Shown piece by piece: positions 25,933 through 35,069 of a stretch of DNA of 64,000 nucleotides. A program made the position numbers and the translations under genes. Numbering within the stretch: position 1 is the stretch's first letter; every line of letters begins with the position of its first letter. Where the stretch lies: contig JAUXWZ010000085.1 of the NCBI GenBank assembly GCA_030684835.1, positions 1-64,000 of the forward strand, in the 5' to 3' direction. The notes under the pieces are model-generated. The model was given only the letters and a program-made list of their open reading frames with translations. It searched no databases and was not told where the DNA came from. This DNA comes from Beijerinckiaceae bacterium. GTDB taxonomy: Bacteria; Pseudomonadota; Alphaproteobacteria; Rhizobiales; Beijerinckiaceae.

Positions 25933-26310
25933 ATGCCCAAACGCCAGAGCATTTATTCGGACGCATTCAGCCACGGCAATCCGATTCCGGCGGCCTGCCG
26001 CGTCGGCAATTTGCTGATGACGGGGATCATCAACGGCGCCAACAAAGGCGAGCCGCCGGGCGACCTGCGCGACCAGTGCCGCCTCATGTTCGAGCGCGTG
26101 CGCGCCATTATGAACGACGCGGGCGGCAGCACCGACAACATTGTCAAAGTGAACGTCGCATTCACCGACGTGACGCGGCGCGAGGAAATCACCGACCTTT
26201 GGGTCGACTTGTTTCCAGATCCAGCCAATCGGCCCGTGCGCCATTCCGTGCAGAGCGAGCTTGATCGAGGCAAGTTGATCCAGTGCGACATCATCGCGAT
26301 GATGGATTAA
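25933..26310 (+). CDS. RidA/YjgF-family protein
   Basis: About 125 residues (ATG 25933; a GTG lies two codons earlier). Pattern: SHGNPIPAACRVGNLLMTGIINGANKGEPPGDLRDQCRLMFERVRAIMNDAGGSTDNIVKVNVAFTDVTRREEITDLW...RPVRHSVQ. RidA proteins are trimeric deaminases that hydrolyse reactive enamine/imine intermediates, but many paralogues do other chemistry. The conserved Arg appears in PVRHSV. Adjacent LysR regulator suggests it belongs to a small catabolic or detoxification unit. Confidence 0.85.
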   Translation: MPKRQSIYSDAFSHGNPIPAACRVGNLLMTGIINGANKGEPPGDLRDQCRLMFERVRAIMNDAGGSTDNIVKVNVAFTDVTRREEITDLWVDLFPDPANRPVRHSVQSELDRGKLIQCDIIAMMD

Positions 26311-26381
26311 GAAGCCGCACCCTTGCACACAATCCGCAACCACAGATAAAATGGCGCTACGCCGCAGAAGGAACATCCTGA

Positions 26382-26960
26382 ATGGACCGCAGACGTTTGC
26401 TCGCTTCGCTTGCCGCTTCCTTCGCCGCCGTGGCGACCGGTTCTGCGTTTGCGAACACAAACGCAGCAGCGCCCAGCCGCACGGCGAAGCCGAAGGCGAG
26501 GCGTAACGCTGTTGGCGGCTCCTGGCCGCGAACCGTTGCTGCGCCTGTGCAGCGCCCGGGGACGATCGTGGTCTCCATCAACAAGCGAATGCTCTATCTC
26601 ACCCGGGGCGACGGAACGGCGCTGGCGTGGCCTGTGGCCGTGGGCCGCTCGGGCATGTCGTGGAAGGGCGAAACGCGCATCGTAAGCAAGCATGTGCGGC
26701 CCGATTGGCAGGCTCCCTCCTCCATCCGCGGCGGTCGTGGCCCCGGCCCCATTATCCCCGGCGGCGCGCCCAACAACCCCATGGGCGAACGCGCGCTGGT
26801 GCTGGAAAAGCACGAGATCGCCATTCACGGCACCTCTCCCTCCATGCGCGGCTCAATCGGCAGCGCGTCGTCGGCGGGCTGCATCCGCATGCTGAATGAG
26901 CACGTGGTGGATCTCTACGAGCGCGTGCGCGTGGGCACGCCGGTCATCTCCATCGCCTGA
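26382..26960 (+). CDS. L,D-transpeptidase (YkuD/ErfK family), exported
   Basis: 192 residues. Twin-arginine-like signal MDRRRLLASLAASFAAVATGSAFA directs export. The YkuD domain starts PGTIVVSINKRMLYLTRGDGTALAWPVAVGRSG and ends with the catalytic motif HGTSPSMRGSIGSASSAGCIRML, where the Cys forms the acyl-enzyme with meso-diaminopimelate-containing stems. It cross-links peptidoglycan 3-3 or attaches proteins to it in the periplasm. Length is typical for the short rhizobial members. It is separated from ridA by 71 bases and followed by the SRAP gene. Confidence 0.92.
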   Translation: MDRRRLLASLAASFAAVATGSAFANTNAAAPSRTAKPKARRNAVGGSWPRTVAAPVQRPGTIVVSINKRMLYLTRGDGTALAWPVAVGRSGMSWKGETRIVSKHVRPDWQAPSSIRGGRGPGPIIPGGAPNNPMGERALVLEKHEIAIHGTSPSMRGSIGSASSAGCIRMLNEHVVDLYERVRVGTPVISIA

Positions 26961-27010
26961 TTGGCGAAGCGCGCCTTGCGGCGGGCGGCGCGAAGCGCAA
27001 TATCTGGGCG

Positions 27011-27808
27011 ATGTGCGGACGTTTCGCGATCACCCTTCCGCCCGAAGCTGTGCGGGCTTTCTTCCAATACGTCGAGCGGCCGAATTTTCCGCCGCGCACG
27101 AATATTGCGCCGACGCAGCCCGTGCCAATCGTACGGCTGCAACGCGATCCCGACGGTGCAAAACGCAAACACTTCGCGCTGGTGCGCTGGAGCTTTCTGC
27201 CCGCGTTCGTGAAGAACCCGAAGGACTTTCCGCTCGTCATCAACGCGCGTTCGGAAACCGTCTTCGAGAAGGCGAGTTTCCGCAACGCGATGAAGCGCCG
27301 TCGCTGCATCTTCATCGCGGACGCGTTCTATGAATGGCGCCGCTTTCCCAAACCCGCGAAGGGAAAGGCGCCTCCCTCGCAACCGTTCCTCATCAAGCGG
27401 CGCGACGGCTGCCCGATGGCGCTTGCTGGCGTGTGGGAAACCTGGACCGGGCCAAACGGCGAAGAGGTGGATGGCGCATGCATTCTCACCACTGACGCAA
27501 ATGGCCTCATGGCCTCCATTCACGACCGAATGCCCGTGATCCTTGAACGCGAAGACTTTGACGCGTGGCTTGAATGCGACGAGAGCGACATGACACCCGC
27601 CGCGCGCTTGCTGAAGCCCGCCCACGACGATGTGCTAGAGGCCTGGCCCATCTCGACCGAAGTGAACAAGGTGGCCAACGATAACCCCGCCGTACAGACG
27701 CCGGTCGGTGAGGTGGTGTGCGCGGACAGAGTCACCGCGTCCGGGCAAGACCGATTAGCCGCGCCTGCTGCGCAAGAATCGCCACGGCAGCGCGATCTGT
27801 TCGGTTAG
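27011..27808 (+). CDS. SOS-response-associated peptidase (SRAP, YedK/HMCES family)
   Basis: 265 residues beginning MCGRFAITLPPEAVRAFF. Cys2 is the residue that crosslinks to abasic sites in single-stranded DNA after Met removal. Further family blocks are RTNIAPTQPVPIVRL, WSFLPAFVKNPKDFPLVINARSETVFEKASFRNAMKRRRCIFIADAFYEWRR and the His-containing ILTTDANGLMASIHDRMPVIL. It protects abasic sites during replication. The C-terminal about 35 residues (VQTPVGEVVCADRVTASGQ...) are variable. I did not find a LexA-type GTTC-N7-GTTC box in the 50-base upstream gap. Confidence 0.92.
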   Translation: MCGRFAITLPPEAVRAFFQYVERPNFPPRTNIAPTQPVPIVRLQRDPDGAKRKHFALVRWSFLPAFVKNPKDFPLVINARSETVFEKASFRNAMKRRRCIFIADAFYEWRRFPKPAKGKAPPSQPFLIKRRDGCPMALAGVWETWTGPNGEEVDGACILTTDANGLMASIHDRMPVILEREDFDAWLECDESDMTPAARLLKPAHDDVLEAWPISTEVNKVANDNPAVQTPVGEVVCADRVTASGQDRLAAPAAQESPRQRDLFG

Positions 27809-28137
27809 GCGTTAATGCGCGAGCTAAACGTGTCGGCGATTGTCGCTTTGACGTTTGCCGAGATTAATACCAAGTAAAAGGTACGTATTCATTGCTCGTG
27901 GATGCTACTATAACAATAAATAAATGCATGACGAGCCTGATAGTTTGGGCTATTTCGATTTCCATATGTTAATATCATGTTTAGTTCGTCTATCGGTGAG
28001 CGCGGAACGCAGACCGACTTAGGAGGCGACGAAAGCACAGCCGCCGCGCTCGAGTTGCGCCTTTTTGCGCGACATCTGGCCGGCGCGTTGCTGCGTGCGG
28101 CAAAACGCCCCTTGAGCCCAGTATATGGAGCCCATTT
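27809..28137. other. Intergenic region, AT-rich, before the glycosyltransferase
   Basis: About 330 bases with no ORF that I can support. The left two-thirds (to about 28000) are markedly AT-richer than the surroundings, with runs such as CAATAAATAAATGC. The right third has a GC-rich, coding-like character (a 61-residue open frame from 27977) but no recognisable product. It is probably a promoter region or the residue of a lost gene. Confidence 0.5.
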
Positions 28138-29199
28138 ATGGCCGTTCGTGTGCTTGTTGTGACCGATGCATGGCTGCCGCAAATCAATGGCGTTGTTCGC
28201 TCCATCGAGGCACTGATCGCCAAGGCATCGACACAAGAAATGGAAATAAGTCTTATTTTTCCAGGGATGTTCCGAACCTTTCCCTTGCCGACCTATCCCG
28301 AAATTCGGCTCGCGTTTAAGTCCGCGAAATCTATTGCGCACATCATTCGGGAACGGGAACCCGACTGCATTCACATTGCAACAGAAGGACCACTGGGCTT
28401 TGCGGCTCAGCGGGCGTGCAAAAAGAATGGTTGGCGATTTTCCACCGCGTATCACACACGATTTCCTGAATATATTGCAGAGCGCAAATTGGCGCCTGCG
28501 AGTTTGATTTATCGTTTTTTGAATCGTTTTCATTCGGCCAGCGAGGCTGTTCTGGTCGCCACAAAGGCGTTGGAGACCGATCTTCGCGAACGCGGTTTCC
28601 AAAACCTCGTCCGCTGGACGCGCGGCGTTGACACCGCCCTCTTTCGACCTGCGACCAATCGGGTGCGGGACCGAGCCGCGCCGGTCTTCATTTATGTTGG
28701 CCGCATCTCCATTGAAAAAAACATAGAGCAATTCCTTCGGCTTGAGCTTCCAGGCAGGAAGGTGGTGGTCGGCGACGGACCTGACCGCAAGAGGTTGCAG
28801 AAAGCCTACCCATCCGCATGCTTCACCGGCGCCCTTGAGGGCGAAGCTCTGGCGGCAGCCTATGCTTCGGCAGACGTTTTTGTGTTTCCGAGCCGCACGG
28901 ACACCTTTGGCCTTGTGTTGCTGGAGGCGCTTGCGAGCGGGCTCCCGATAGCGGCCTTCCCGGTGATGGGTCCGCGGGATGTGATCGGCGATTCAGGGTG
29001 CGGCGTCATGAGCGAAGACTTGCGGGCGGCCGCCATCGCAGCGCTGGCAATTCCATCGCAGCTTTGCGTAGACCACGCCGCGCGGTTCAGCTGGGACGCC
29101 AGCGTGCGCCAATTCGCAGTGGCCGTCAGGCTAGGACATCCTGCCCTTGAAGATGCAATCTCCGCGAGCGCGCAGTGCGACAAGATTGCCGCAGAGTAA
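28138..29199 (+). CDS. GT4-family glycosyltransferase
   Basis: 353 residues with the GT-B fold: an N-terminal acceptor domain (RVLVVTDAWLPQINGVVRSIEALIAKA), DCIHIATEGPLGFAAQRACKK, YHTRFPEYI, and a C-terminal donor-binding domain (FIYVGRISIEKNIEQFL, SADVFVFPSRTDTFGLVLLEALASGLPIAAFPVMGPRDVI) with the E-x7-E pair. It is related to sugar transferases acting on lipids or polysaccharides; relatives in rhizobia sit beside lipid A or glycolipid genes, but none is adjacent here. Base composition of its first 600 bases is lower in GC than the neighbours, and it follows an AT-rich gap, so possible transfer. Confidence 0.85.
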   Translation: MAVRVLVVTDAWLPQINGVVRSIEALIAKASTQEMEISLIFPGMFRTFPLPTYPEIRLAFKSAKSIAHIIREREPDCIHIATEGPLGFAAQRACKKNGWRFSTAYHTRFPEYIAERKLAPASLIYRFLNRFHSASEAVLVATKALETDLRERGFQNLVRWTRGVDTALFRPATNRVRDRAAPVFIYVGRISIEKNIEQFLRLELPGRKVVVGDGPDRKRLQKAYPSACFTGALEGEALAAAYASADVFVFPSRTDTFGLVLLEALASGLPIAAFPVMGPRDVIGDSGCGVMSEDLRAAAIAALAIPSQLCVDHAARFSWDASVRQFAVAVRLGHPALEDAISASAQCDKIAAE

Positions 29200-29215
29200 T
29201 CGCGCGCGGCGCGCC

Positions 29216-30640
29216 CTAGATCACTTTCCCCGGATTCAAAATATTCTGCGGGTCCAGCGTCTTCTTGATCGCACGCATCACATCGAGCGCGACGGGATCT
29301 TTCACGCCGGGCAGGAGATCACGCTTCAGTGTGCCCACGCCATGCTCGGCGGAGATTGATCCATCAAGCTTCGTGACGATGGCGTGGACGACCTCGTTCA
29401 TCTGATACCACTGGTCAAGGAACGCCTGCTTGTCCATGCCTTCGGGCTGGCTGATATTGGCGTGAATGTTGCCGTCGCCCAGATGCCCGAACGGCACGGG
29501 CCGCGCGCCGGGCATGAATTTTTCGACCGCGACGTACATCTCTTCCAGAAACTGCGGCACCTTCGCCACGGGTACTGAGACGTCGTGCTTGATGGAGCCG
29601 CCTTCGTACTTCTGCAATTCCGACAGCAACTCGCGCAGGCGCCAGAATCCGGCGCGCTGATCGAGCGAGGCCGCGATGGCGGCGTCGTCGACAAGTTCGC
29701 CCTCCATGCCAGCTTCCAGAACCTTCATCAGCGTTTCGGGTTCGCCTTCCTCGTTCGAGCCGATTTCAAGCAGCACATACCAATCATGCTTGCCCTCCAG
29801 CGGATCGCGCACGCCGTCGCCGTGCTTCAGCACGATGTCGAGCCCGAAGCGCGAGAGGATTTCGAACGTCTTTACGTTCGTGCCTGCAATCGACTGCGCG
29901 AGATTGAGCAATCCCAGCGCGGCCTGCGGCGATTTCAATCCGATGAAAGCCGTCTCCAGCACTTTGGGTCGCGGATAGAGTTTCACGACCGCTGCGGTGA
30001 TGATCCCGAGCGTGCCTTCCGAGCCCATGAACAGGTGCTTGAGATCGTAGCCGGTGTTGTCCTTCTTGAGCTTCGACAGGTTCGACAGGACGCGCCCATC
30101 CGCCAGCACGATTTCGAGGCCTGACACGAGATCGCGCGCGTTGCCGTAAGCCAGCACCGCCGTGCCGCCCGCGTTGGTCGCAAGATTGCCGCCGATGGTG
30201 CAGGAGCCTTCCGACGCCAGCGATAGAGGAAACAACGCGCCGACCTTCTCGGCCTCTTCCTGCACGCGCAGAAGCGACAGGCCGGCCTCCACAGTCATTG
30301 TCATGGACGCCGGATCGATTTCGCGAATACGGTCCATGCGCTTGAGGGAGAGAAGGATCTCGTTCTGCCGTCCCTCCTGCCCCGGAATCTGCCCGCCCAC
30401 GAGGCCCGTGTTGCCGCCCTGCGGCACAACGGACGTGTTGGTCTGTGCGCAAAGTTTCAAAACGGCGGCGACCTCCTGCGTCGAGCCCGGACGCACGATG
30501 GCGCGCGCCTTGCCGTGGAACAGCTCACGCGGCTCGGCGAGGTAAAGCGCCGTGTCGTTGGGGTCCGTGAGCACGTTCTTGGCGCCCACGATGGCGGCGA
30601 GGCGGGTGAGGAGGGAGTCGGTGGACAGATCGTCTGGCAT
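29216..30640 (-). CDS. FAD-binding 2-hydroxyacid / D-lactate dehydrogenase (GlcD family)
   Basis: 474 residues. The PCMH FAD-binding domain has VVPQGGNTGLVGGQIPG, EGSCTIGGNLATNAGGTAVLAYGNARDLVSGLEIVLADG; the cap domain ends in the GlcD signatures GHLGDGNIHANI and SAEHGVGTLKRDLLP. The family oxidises glycolate, D-lactate or D-2-hydroxyglutarate and feeds electrons to the respiratory chain. The single-gene context lacks glcE/glcF, favouring a D-lactate/2-hydroxyglutarate-type enzyme, but this is inference. It converges with the glycosyltransferase gene with 16 bases between. Confidence 0.88.
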   Translation of the reverse strand: MPDDLSTDSLLTRLAAIVGAKNVLTDPNDTALYLAEPRELFHGKARAIVRPGSTQEVAAVLKLCAQTNTSVVPQGGNTGLVGGQIPGQEGRQNEILLSLKRMDRIREIDPASMTMTVEAGLSLLRVQEEAEKVGALFPLSLASEGSCTIGGNLATNAGGTAVLAYGNARDLVSGLEIVLADGRVLSNLSKLKKDNTGYDLKHLFMGSEGTLGIITAAVVKLYPRPKVLETAFIGLKSPQAALGLLNLAQSIAGTNVKTFEILSRFGLDIVLKHGDGVRDPLEGKHDWYVLLEIGSNEEGEPETLMKVLEAGMEGELVDDAAIAASLDQRAGFWRLRELLSELQKYEGGSIKHDVSVPVAKVPQFLEEMYVAVEKFMPGARPVPFGHLGDGNIHANISQPEGMDKQAFLDQWYQMNEVVHAIVTKLDGSISAEHGVGTLKRDLLPGVKDPVALDVMRAIKKTLDPQNILNPGKVI

Positions 30641-30707
30641 GGCTGTTTCCGTTTGCTATCCGGACATTAGCGCGACTGCCGCGCGGGCGGCAACGCGTGG
30701 ATAAGGC

Positions 30708-32009
30708 TCACCCCAGCAATCGCCCCTTGCGCCGGCCCTTGGGCTTGGGACGGCGGAAGACCGCCACAAGCTCTACATGGGGCGAATGGCGGAATTGGTC
30801 CACCGGCGTCAGGGACTCAAGCGTATAGCCACCGTCGATCAGAATCCGCGCGTCGCGGGTGAAAGTTTGGGGATTGCACGACACGCCCACGACGACGGGC
30901 ACGACGCTTTTGGCGATTTCGCGCGCCTGCGCTTCGGCCCCCGCGCGGGGCGGATCGAACACGATTGCGTCAAAGGGCGCGAGTTCGACGGCCGCCATGG
31001 GTCGGCGGACGAGATCGCGCGCCTCGATGGATACGGGTTTCAGCGCCGGGGATGCGTGACCGGCGGCGCGCGCCAGCGCGGCGAGCGCGCCTTTTTCGGA
31101 CTCGACGGCATGAACCTGCGCGCGTTCTGCAAGGCGCAGCGCGAACGTGCCAACGCCCGCAAACAAGTCCGCCGCGCGGCGGATGTCGCCCGCGCCATCG
31201 GCCGCAAGGCGCGCCAGAACCTCTTCGCCTGCGCGCGTCGCCTGCAGAAATGCGCCCGGCGGCGGCGCGATGATGGCGGCGCCCATGGCGAGTTGCGGCG
31301 CGCGCCGTTCAATCACGATTGCGCCGTGGTTCGACAGGCGCGCGAGATCGAGCCGCTCGGCCTCGGCCACCAGCTTGCGCACATGGGGCGCGTCAAGTTC
31401 GCCGGTTCCGCGAAAGTCCACATCGAGGCCGGTGTCGGTCGCGGTGATCAGAATGTCGAGCGGTTTGTTGAGGCCCAAGAGCGCCAGCGCAAGCGCGTGC
31501 GCGGCGCGCGGCGCGGCCGCCATCTGCGGCGAGAGAATGGGGCACGCGTCGATGTCGACGATGTCGTGCGCGCGGGCGCGCATGAAACCCACTTCGATGG
31601 TCGGACGCGCCAGCGCATCGCGCTTCACGCGCGCATGGAACGTGGCGCGCCGGCGCCCTTCGCCATGCGCGTCAACAAGCTGGCCAACGTCAACGTCGAT
31701 CTTCGCATGGCCCAGCGCTTCAACGACAATGTTGCGTTTCCACGCGGCGTATTTTTCAACTGACAACGCCTGCACGGCGCATCCGCCGCAATCGCCGTAA
31801 TATTTGCAAAACGCGGCGATGCGATCAGCAGAGGGCGACACGACTTCGAGCAAGCGTCCCCGCTCGCCCTGCACTTCCACGCGCGCAACATCGCCCGGCA
31901 AAGCATAGGGAACGAACACCATTCCACGATCGCCGTGCGCGACGCCCTCGCCACGCTGGCCGAGGCGTTCAATCTCAAGCAACGTTCCTGTAACTGCACT
32001 ATCTGTCAT
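30708..32009 (-). CDS. TrmA/RlmD-family 23S rRNA or tRNA m5U methyltransferase
   Basis: 433 residues from ATG 32009. The N-terminal TRAM-like domain (LLEIERLGQRGEGVAHGDRGMVFVPYALPGDVARVEV) is followed by the [4Fe-4S] motif FCKYYGDCGGCAVQ (C-x5-C-x2-C), a central catalytic-like domain and the SAM methyltransferase domain with ADLFAGVGTFALRLAE, FDAIVFDPPRAG and the nucleophile SCNP motif GVSCNPQTFTRD. The Fe-S cluster points to the RlmD-type branch, though target U cannot be fixed. Its ATG overlaps the tlyA stop (ATGA), so the two genes are translationally coupled. Confidence 0.9.
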   Translation of the reverse strand: MTDSAVTGTLLEIERLGQRGEGVAHGDRGMVFVPYALPGDVARVEVQGERGRLLEVVSPSADRIAAFCKYYGDCGGCAVQALSVEKYAAWKRNIVVEALGHAKIDVDVGQLVDAHGEGRRRATFHARVKRDALARPTIEVGFMRARAHDIVDIDACPILSPQMAAAPRAAHALALALLGLNKPLDILITATDTGLDVDFRGTGELDAPHVRKLVAEAERLDLARLSNHGAIVIERRAPQLAMGAAIIAPPPGAFLQATRAGEEVLARLAADGAGDIRRAADLFAGVGTFALRLAERAQVHAVESEKGALAALARAAGHASPALKPVSIEARDLVRRPMAAVELAPFDAIVFDPPRAGAEAQAREIAKSVVPVVVGVSCNPQTFTRDARILIDGGYTLESLTPVDQFRHSPHVELVAVFRRPKPKGRRKGRLLG

Positions 32010-32752
32010 AACGTCTCGCCGCGCTTGTGGGCGCACATGAGGAATTCTTTGTTGCCGTCGCCGCCTTCAATGGGCGACGGGCGCACGCCCTGAACGCGCC
32101 AGCCGAGTTGCTGCACCAGCGACACGATCTCGTCGCACACCCGCGCGTGGATCGCTTCGTCTCGCACGATGCCGCCCTTGCCGACATTGTCACGGCCTGC
32201 TTCGAATTGCGGCTTGATCAGAGCTGCCAGAATTGCGTCGGGCGCCGCCAATGGCAGCACCGCAGGCAGGATCAGTTTGAGTGAAATGAAACTCGCGTCG
32301 CAGACCACGATTGTGGGCGGCGCGGCGAACATGGAAGCTTCCAGGGTGCGGGCGTCCTGCCCCTCCAGGGAAATCACGCGCGGATCGGCGCGCAACGTCG
32401 CATGCAATTGATGGCGGCCGACATCGACCGCGTACACTGTCCCGGCGCCGCGCGCGAGCAGAACCTGCGTAAAGCCGCCCGTGGACGATCCCACATCAAG
32501 GCACAGCGCCCCGGCGGGATCGATGGCGAACGCATCAAGGGCGGCGGCAAGCTTGACCCCGGCGCGAGACACCCACGGATAAGGGGCTTGCGCCTCGATC
32601 GCCGCGTCCTGCGCGAACGTCTCCGACGGCTTTTTCACCACGCGCCCGGCCACCTGCACGAGGCCCGCTTCAATCGCCGCGCGCGCCCGCGCCCGGCTGT
32701 CGAAACGGCCGGTGGAGACAAGGAGTTGATCGATGCGCTGGCGCTCGGACAT
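32006..32752 (-). CDS. tlyA: TlyA-family 16S/23S rRNA 2'-O-methyltransferase (S4 plus FtsJ domains)
   Basis: 248 residues: an N-terminal S4 RNA-binding domain (RQRIDQLLVSTGRFDSRARARAAIEAGLVQVAGRVVKKPSETF) then an FtsJ-like methyltransferase with the SAM site LCLDVGSSTGGFTQVLLARGAGTVYAVDVG. Catalytic-lysine candidate K appears in ALIKPQFEAGRDNVGKGGIVRD. The family 2'-O-methylates C1409/C1920-type positions or has haemolysin annotation in older records. The downstream TrmA-like gene overlaps by four bases. As I recall, dxs usually precedes tlyA in Hyphomicrobiales, but here dxs is 9 kb away. Confidence 0.9.
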   Translation of the reverse strand: MSERQRIDQLLVSTGRFDSRARARAAIEAGLVQVAGRVVKKPSETFAQDAAIEAQAPYPWVSRAGVKLAAALDAFAIDPAGALCLDVGSSTGGFTQVLLARGAGTVYAVDVGRHQLHATLRADPRVISLEGQDARTLEASMFAAPPTIVVCDASFISLKLILPAVLPLAAPDAILAALIKPQFEAGRDNVGKGGIVRDEAIHARVCDEIVSLVQQLGWRVQGVRPSPIEGGDGNKEFLMCAHKRGETL

Positions 32753-32814
32753 CCGCGCCTTGTAGGGGATTTGCGACCGCCGCGATATGGGGCCCTCGTA
32801 GAGCCCGGCTCAGG

Positions 32815-33609
32815 TCATGCCGGCTCGACAATCCGCCGATACAGCCGCCACGTTGCGTGCCCCAGAACCGGCAGCGCCACAAACAAACCCAGAAAGAAGG
32901 GCGCGCTGGCCAGCACGACAATAATTACGATGGCGAAAGCCCAGCACAGCATCACCACCGGGCTTTTGACGACCGCCTGCACGCTCACGATCATCGCCGT
33001 AATGAAATCGACATCGCGGTCGAGCAGCAGCGGAAAAGACACCACCGTCAGGGAGAACACGAGGGTCGCCATCACCGCGCCAACCAGGTGGCCGACGGCA
33101 AGAAACGCCAGCCCCTCGCCCGTCGTAAACACCATATGGATAAACGCGCCAAAGCTCGCGAAGGACTGGAAGCCCAGAAACAGCGCCAGCAGCAGACGCA
33201 CCTGATACATCCAGACGATGAACGCGAAGATGGAGACAAACGCCATCCACGCGAACTCGCGCCCGCCCTGTGCGAAGATGACGCCCAAAACGACGCGCCA
33301 TTCCAGATTCTGACCGCACTCCAAACGCCGGCTGACTTCATAAAGACCGGCGGCGATAAACGGGCCGATGAGAACAAACCCCGCGGCCAGCGGATAGGCG
33401 AGATAGCCCATGCCAAATAACGCGACGGTTGAGACAACAAGCAGCCCGCCGAGCGCATAGACGCCGCCCAGGAACAGGCCATAGGCGGGCGCGCTCACAA
33501 AATCGCCCCACCCCTGCGCCAGCGCAATGCCGATATCTTCGAAGGTCGCCGCACGGACGACGGGAAACGCGGGCGGCGCGCTGCTGCCCGATTGTGCGAT
33601 GTCTCCCAT
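32815..33609 (-). CDS. DUF2189 membrane protein
   Basis: 264 residues from the ATG at 33609 (MGDIAQSGSSAPPAF). The pattern RAATFEDIGIALAQGWGDFVSAPAYGLFLGGVYALGGLL and later PLAAGFVLIGPFIAAGLYEVSRRLECGQ identifies DUF2189, with six hydrophobic helices predicted. The family's function is unknown; I recall cytochrome c-like genes nearby in some genomes. The track version from 33999 runs into the MFS gene and is not supported. Inner-membrane protein. Confidence 0.85.
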   Translation of the reverse strand: MGDIAQSGSSAPPAFPVVRAATFEDIGIALAQGWGDFVSAPAYGLFLGGVYALGGLLVVSTVALFGMGYLAYPLAAGFVLIGPFIAAGLYEVSRRLECGQNLEWRVVLGVIFAQGGREFAWMAFVSIFAFIVWMYQVRLLLALFLGFQSFASFGAFIHMVFTTGEGLAFLAVGHLVGAVMATLVFSLTVVSFPLLLDRDVDFITAMIVSVQAVVKSPVVMLCWAFAIVIIVVLASAPFFLGLFVALPVLGHATWRLYRRIVEPA

Positions 33610-33683
33610 GTGCGATCTCCCGCTTGATGAGTGGAGCTTCGCAATACCCTGCCAGCGCTGCATTCGCACGTATCTGACGCAGA

Positions 33684-34877
33684 TCAAACTATGCGGCGGC
33701 GCCGGGTCAGAAAAGGCGGCAGCGCGACCAACAGGCCAAGAACCGCGCTCAGGCTCGTGACGAGGACGATGGGCCACACCGTGCCGTCTGCGAAGAAGCC
33801 ATAGAGCTGCGCAAAGATGGCGCCGACGATGTTTTGCGTGAACACGCCAACGCCCGCAGCCGTGCCGGCGATGCGCGGGAAGGTCGCCATGGCGCCAGCC
33901 TGACCATAGGGCAGCGAAATGCCCTGCGCGAACGTGATGAGAAACCCCGGCGCGAAGATGGTGAGAGGCGTAATGAATCCAGCGATGAGGAGGCCGCAAA
34001 AAAGGCCCACCGAAAAAACGCCGATAATCGCGCCCAACAGCACCATGAACTCATTCGACGCCCGCCCGCCAACGCGGCTGGAGACAAAATTGCCTGCAAA
34101 GAAGCCGATTGGAAACAGCACGAACCAATAGCCAAATTCAGACGCGGGACGCCCCAGCGTCTCTTTCATGAGGAACGCGGCAGCGCTGGCGGCAACGAAA
34201 AAGGCGCCGGTGTTGAACCCCGTTTGCAAGACAAAACACGTGAAGCGCATGTTGGAGAACAGAGAGATGGAATCGCCGATGAAGCCTTTCGGGATAACGC
34301 CCGTTTGCGCCCTCGGCCTCGTTTCCCAGATGATGAACCACGCCCCGGCAAGGATTGCGGCGCCCACCAGAAGCGAGAAGCCGAACACGGCGCGCCACGA
34401 GAAATAGTCAATCAGCAGGCCGCCTGCGATGGGCGAAATCATCGGGCCCAGCGTGTAAAACATCGTCAGGTAAGCGATGGCGCGCACGAGCTTGTCAGGG
34501 CCATAGGCGTCGCGCGCTATGGTGCGCGCCAGTGCGCCGCCGACGCCAGCCCCGAAGGCCTGCAACAAACGGCCGAGGATCAGCGTGACGATGCCTTGCG
34601 CGAGTGCGCAGGCAAGACTGCCAAGAAGGAAGATAACGAGCCCGGACAAAAGCACCGGCCGGCGCCCGAACCGGTCCGACATAGCCCCCCAGAACAGCGT
34701 CGCGAACGCCATGGCGGCCAAACTCAGTGCAAAAGTCGCCTGCGCCAGCGCATCCGAAAGACCCAGAGACGCCTTAACCGCCGGGATCACCGGCAGATAG
34801 ATGTGGATCGCTAGCGGCCCGACGAGCGAAATCGAGGCGAGCGCCAGTGCAAAGGCAGGACCGGGCTGGCGAGACAT
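33684..34877 (-). CDS. MFS multidrug efflux transporter, Bcr/CflA type
   Basis: 397 residues, about twelve transmembrane helices. Major-facilitator motif A (WGAMSDRFGRRPVLLSG) follows helix 2, and helix 5 has MISPIAGGLLIDYFSWRAVFGF, the pattern of Bcr/CflA drug exporters (motif C-like). N-terminal LASISLVGPLAIHIYLPVIPAVKASL begins close to the family start. It probably exports a hydrophobic drug or sugar out of the cytoplasm with a proton gradient. No regulator is adjacent. Confidence 0.85.
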   Translation of the reverse strand: MSRQPGPAFALALASISLVGPLAIHIYLPVIPAVKASLGLSDALAQATFALSLAAMAFATLFWGAMSDRFGRRPVLLSGLVIFLLGSLACALAQGIVTLILGRLLQAFGAGVGGALARTIARDAYGPDKLVRAIAYLTMFYTLGPMISPIAGGLLIDYFSWRAVFGFSLLVGAAILAGAWFIIWETRPRAQTGVIPKGFIGDSISLFSNMRFTCFVLQTGFNTGAFFVAASAAAFLMKETLGRPASEFGYWFVLFPIGFFAGNFVSSRVGGRASNEFMVLLGAIIGVFSVGLFCGLLIAGFITPLTIFAPGFLITFAQGISLPYGQAGAMATFPRIAGTAAGVGVFTQNIVGAIFAQLYGFFADGTVWPIVLVTSLSAVLGLLVALPPFLTRRRRIV

Positions 34878-35069
34878 GGCGACCTTTGGGCATGGGATGA
34901 GGCGCGGCGCGCCTTCGCGTGTCTAGCAGACGGAGCAGACGCAGCAAGCGATGCAGGCGCCACTGTGAAACAATGCCGTGGCTTGATACATAAAGGATCA
35001 GAACTTTGATCAGAACTTGCGCCGCGCCGGCTTGGCGGCGTCGCAAGATGCGTTTCAGGAGCGCCCACG

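Noticed and set aside
27889-28731. 280-residue ORF on the minus strand across the glycosyltransferase start
   Set aside because: It overlaps a well-supported GT4 gene and has cysteine/basic-rich non-family composition.
30777-31763. 328-residue plus-strand ORF over the TrmA-like gene
   Set aside because: Shadow; the minus-strand gene has an Fe-S motif and SAM site.
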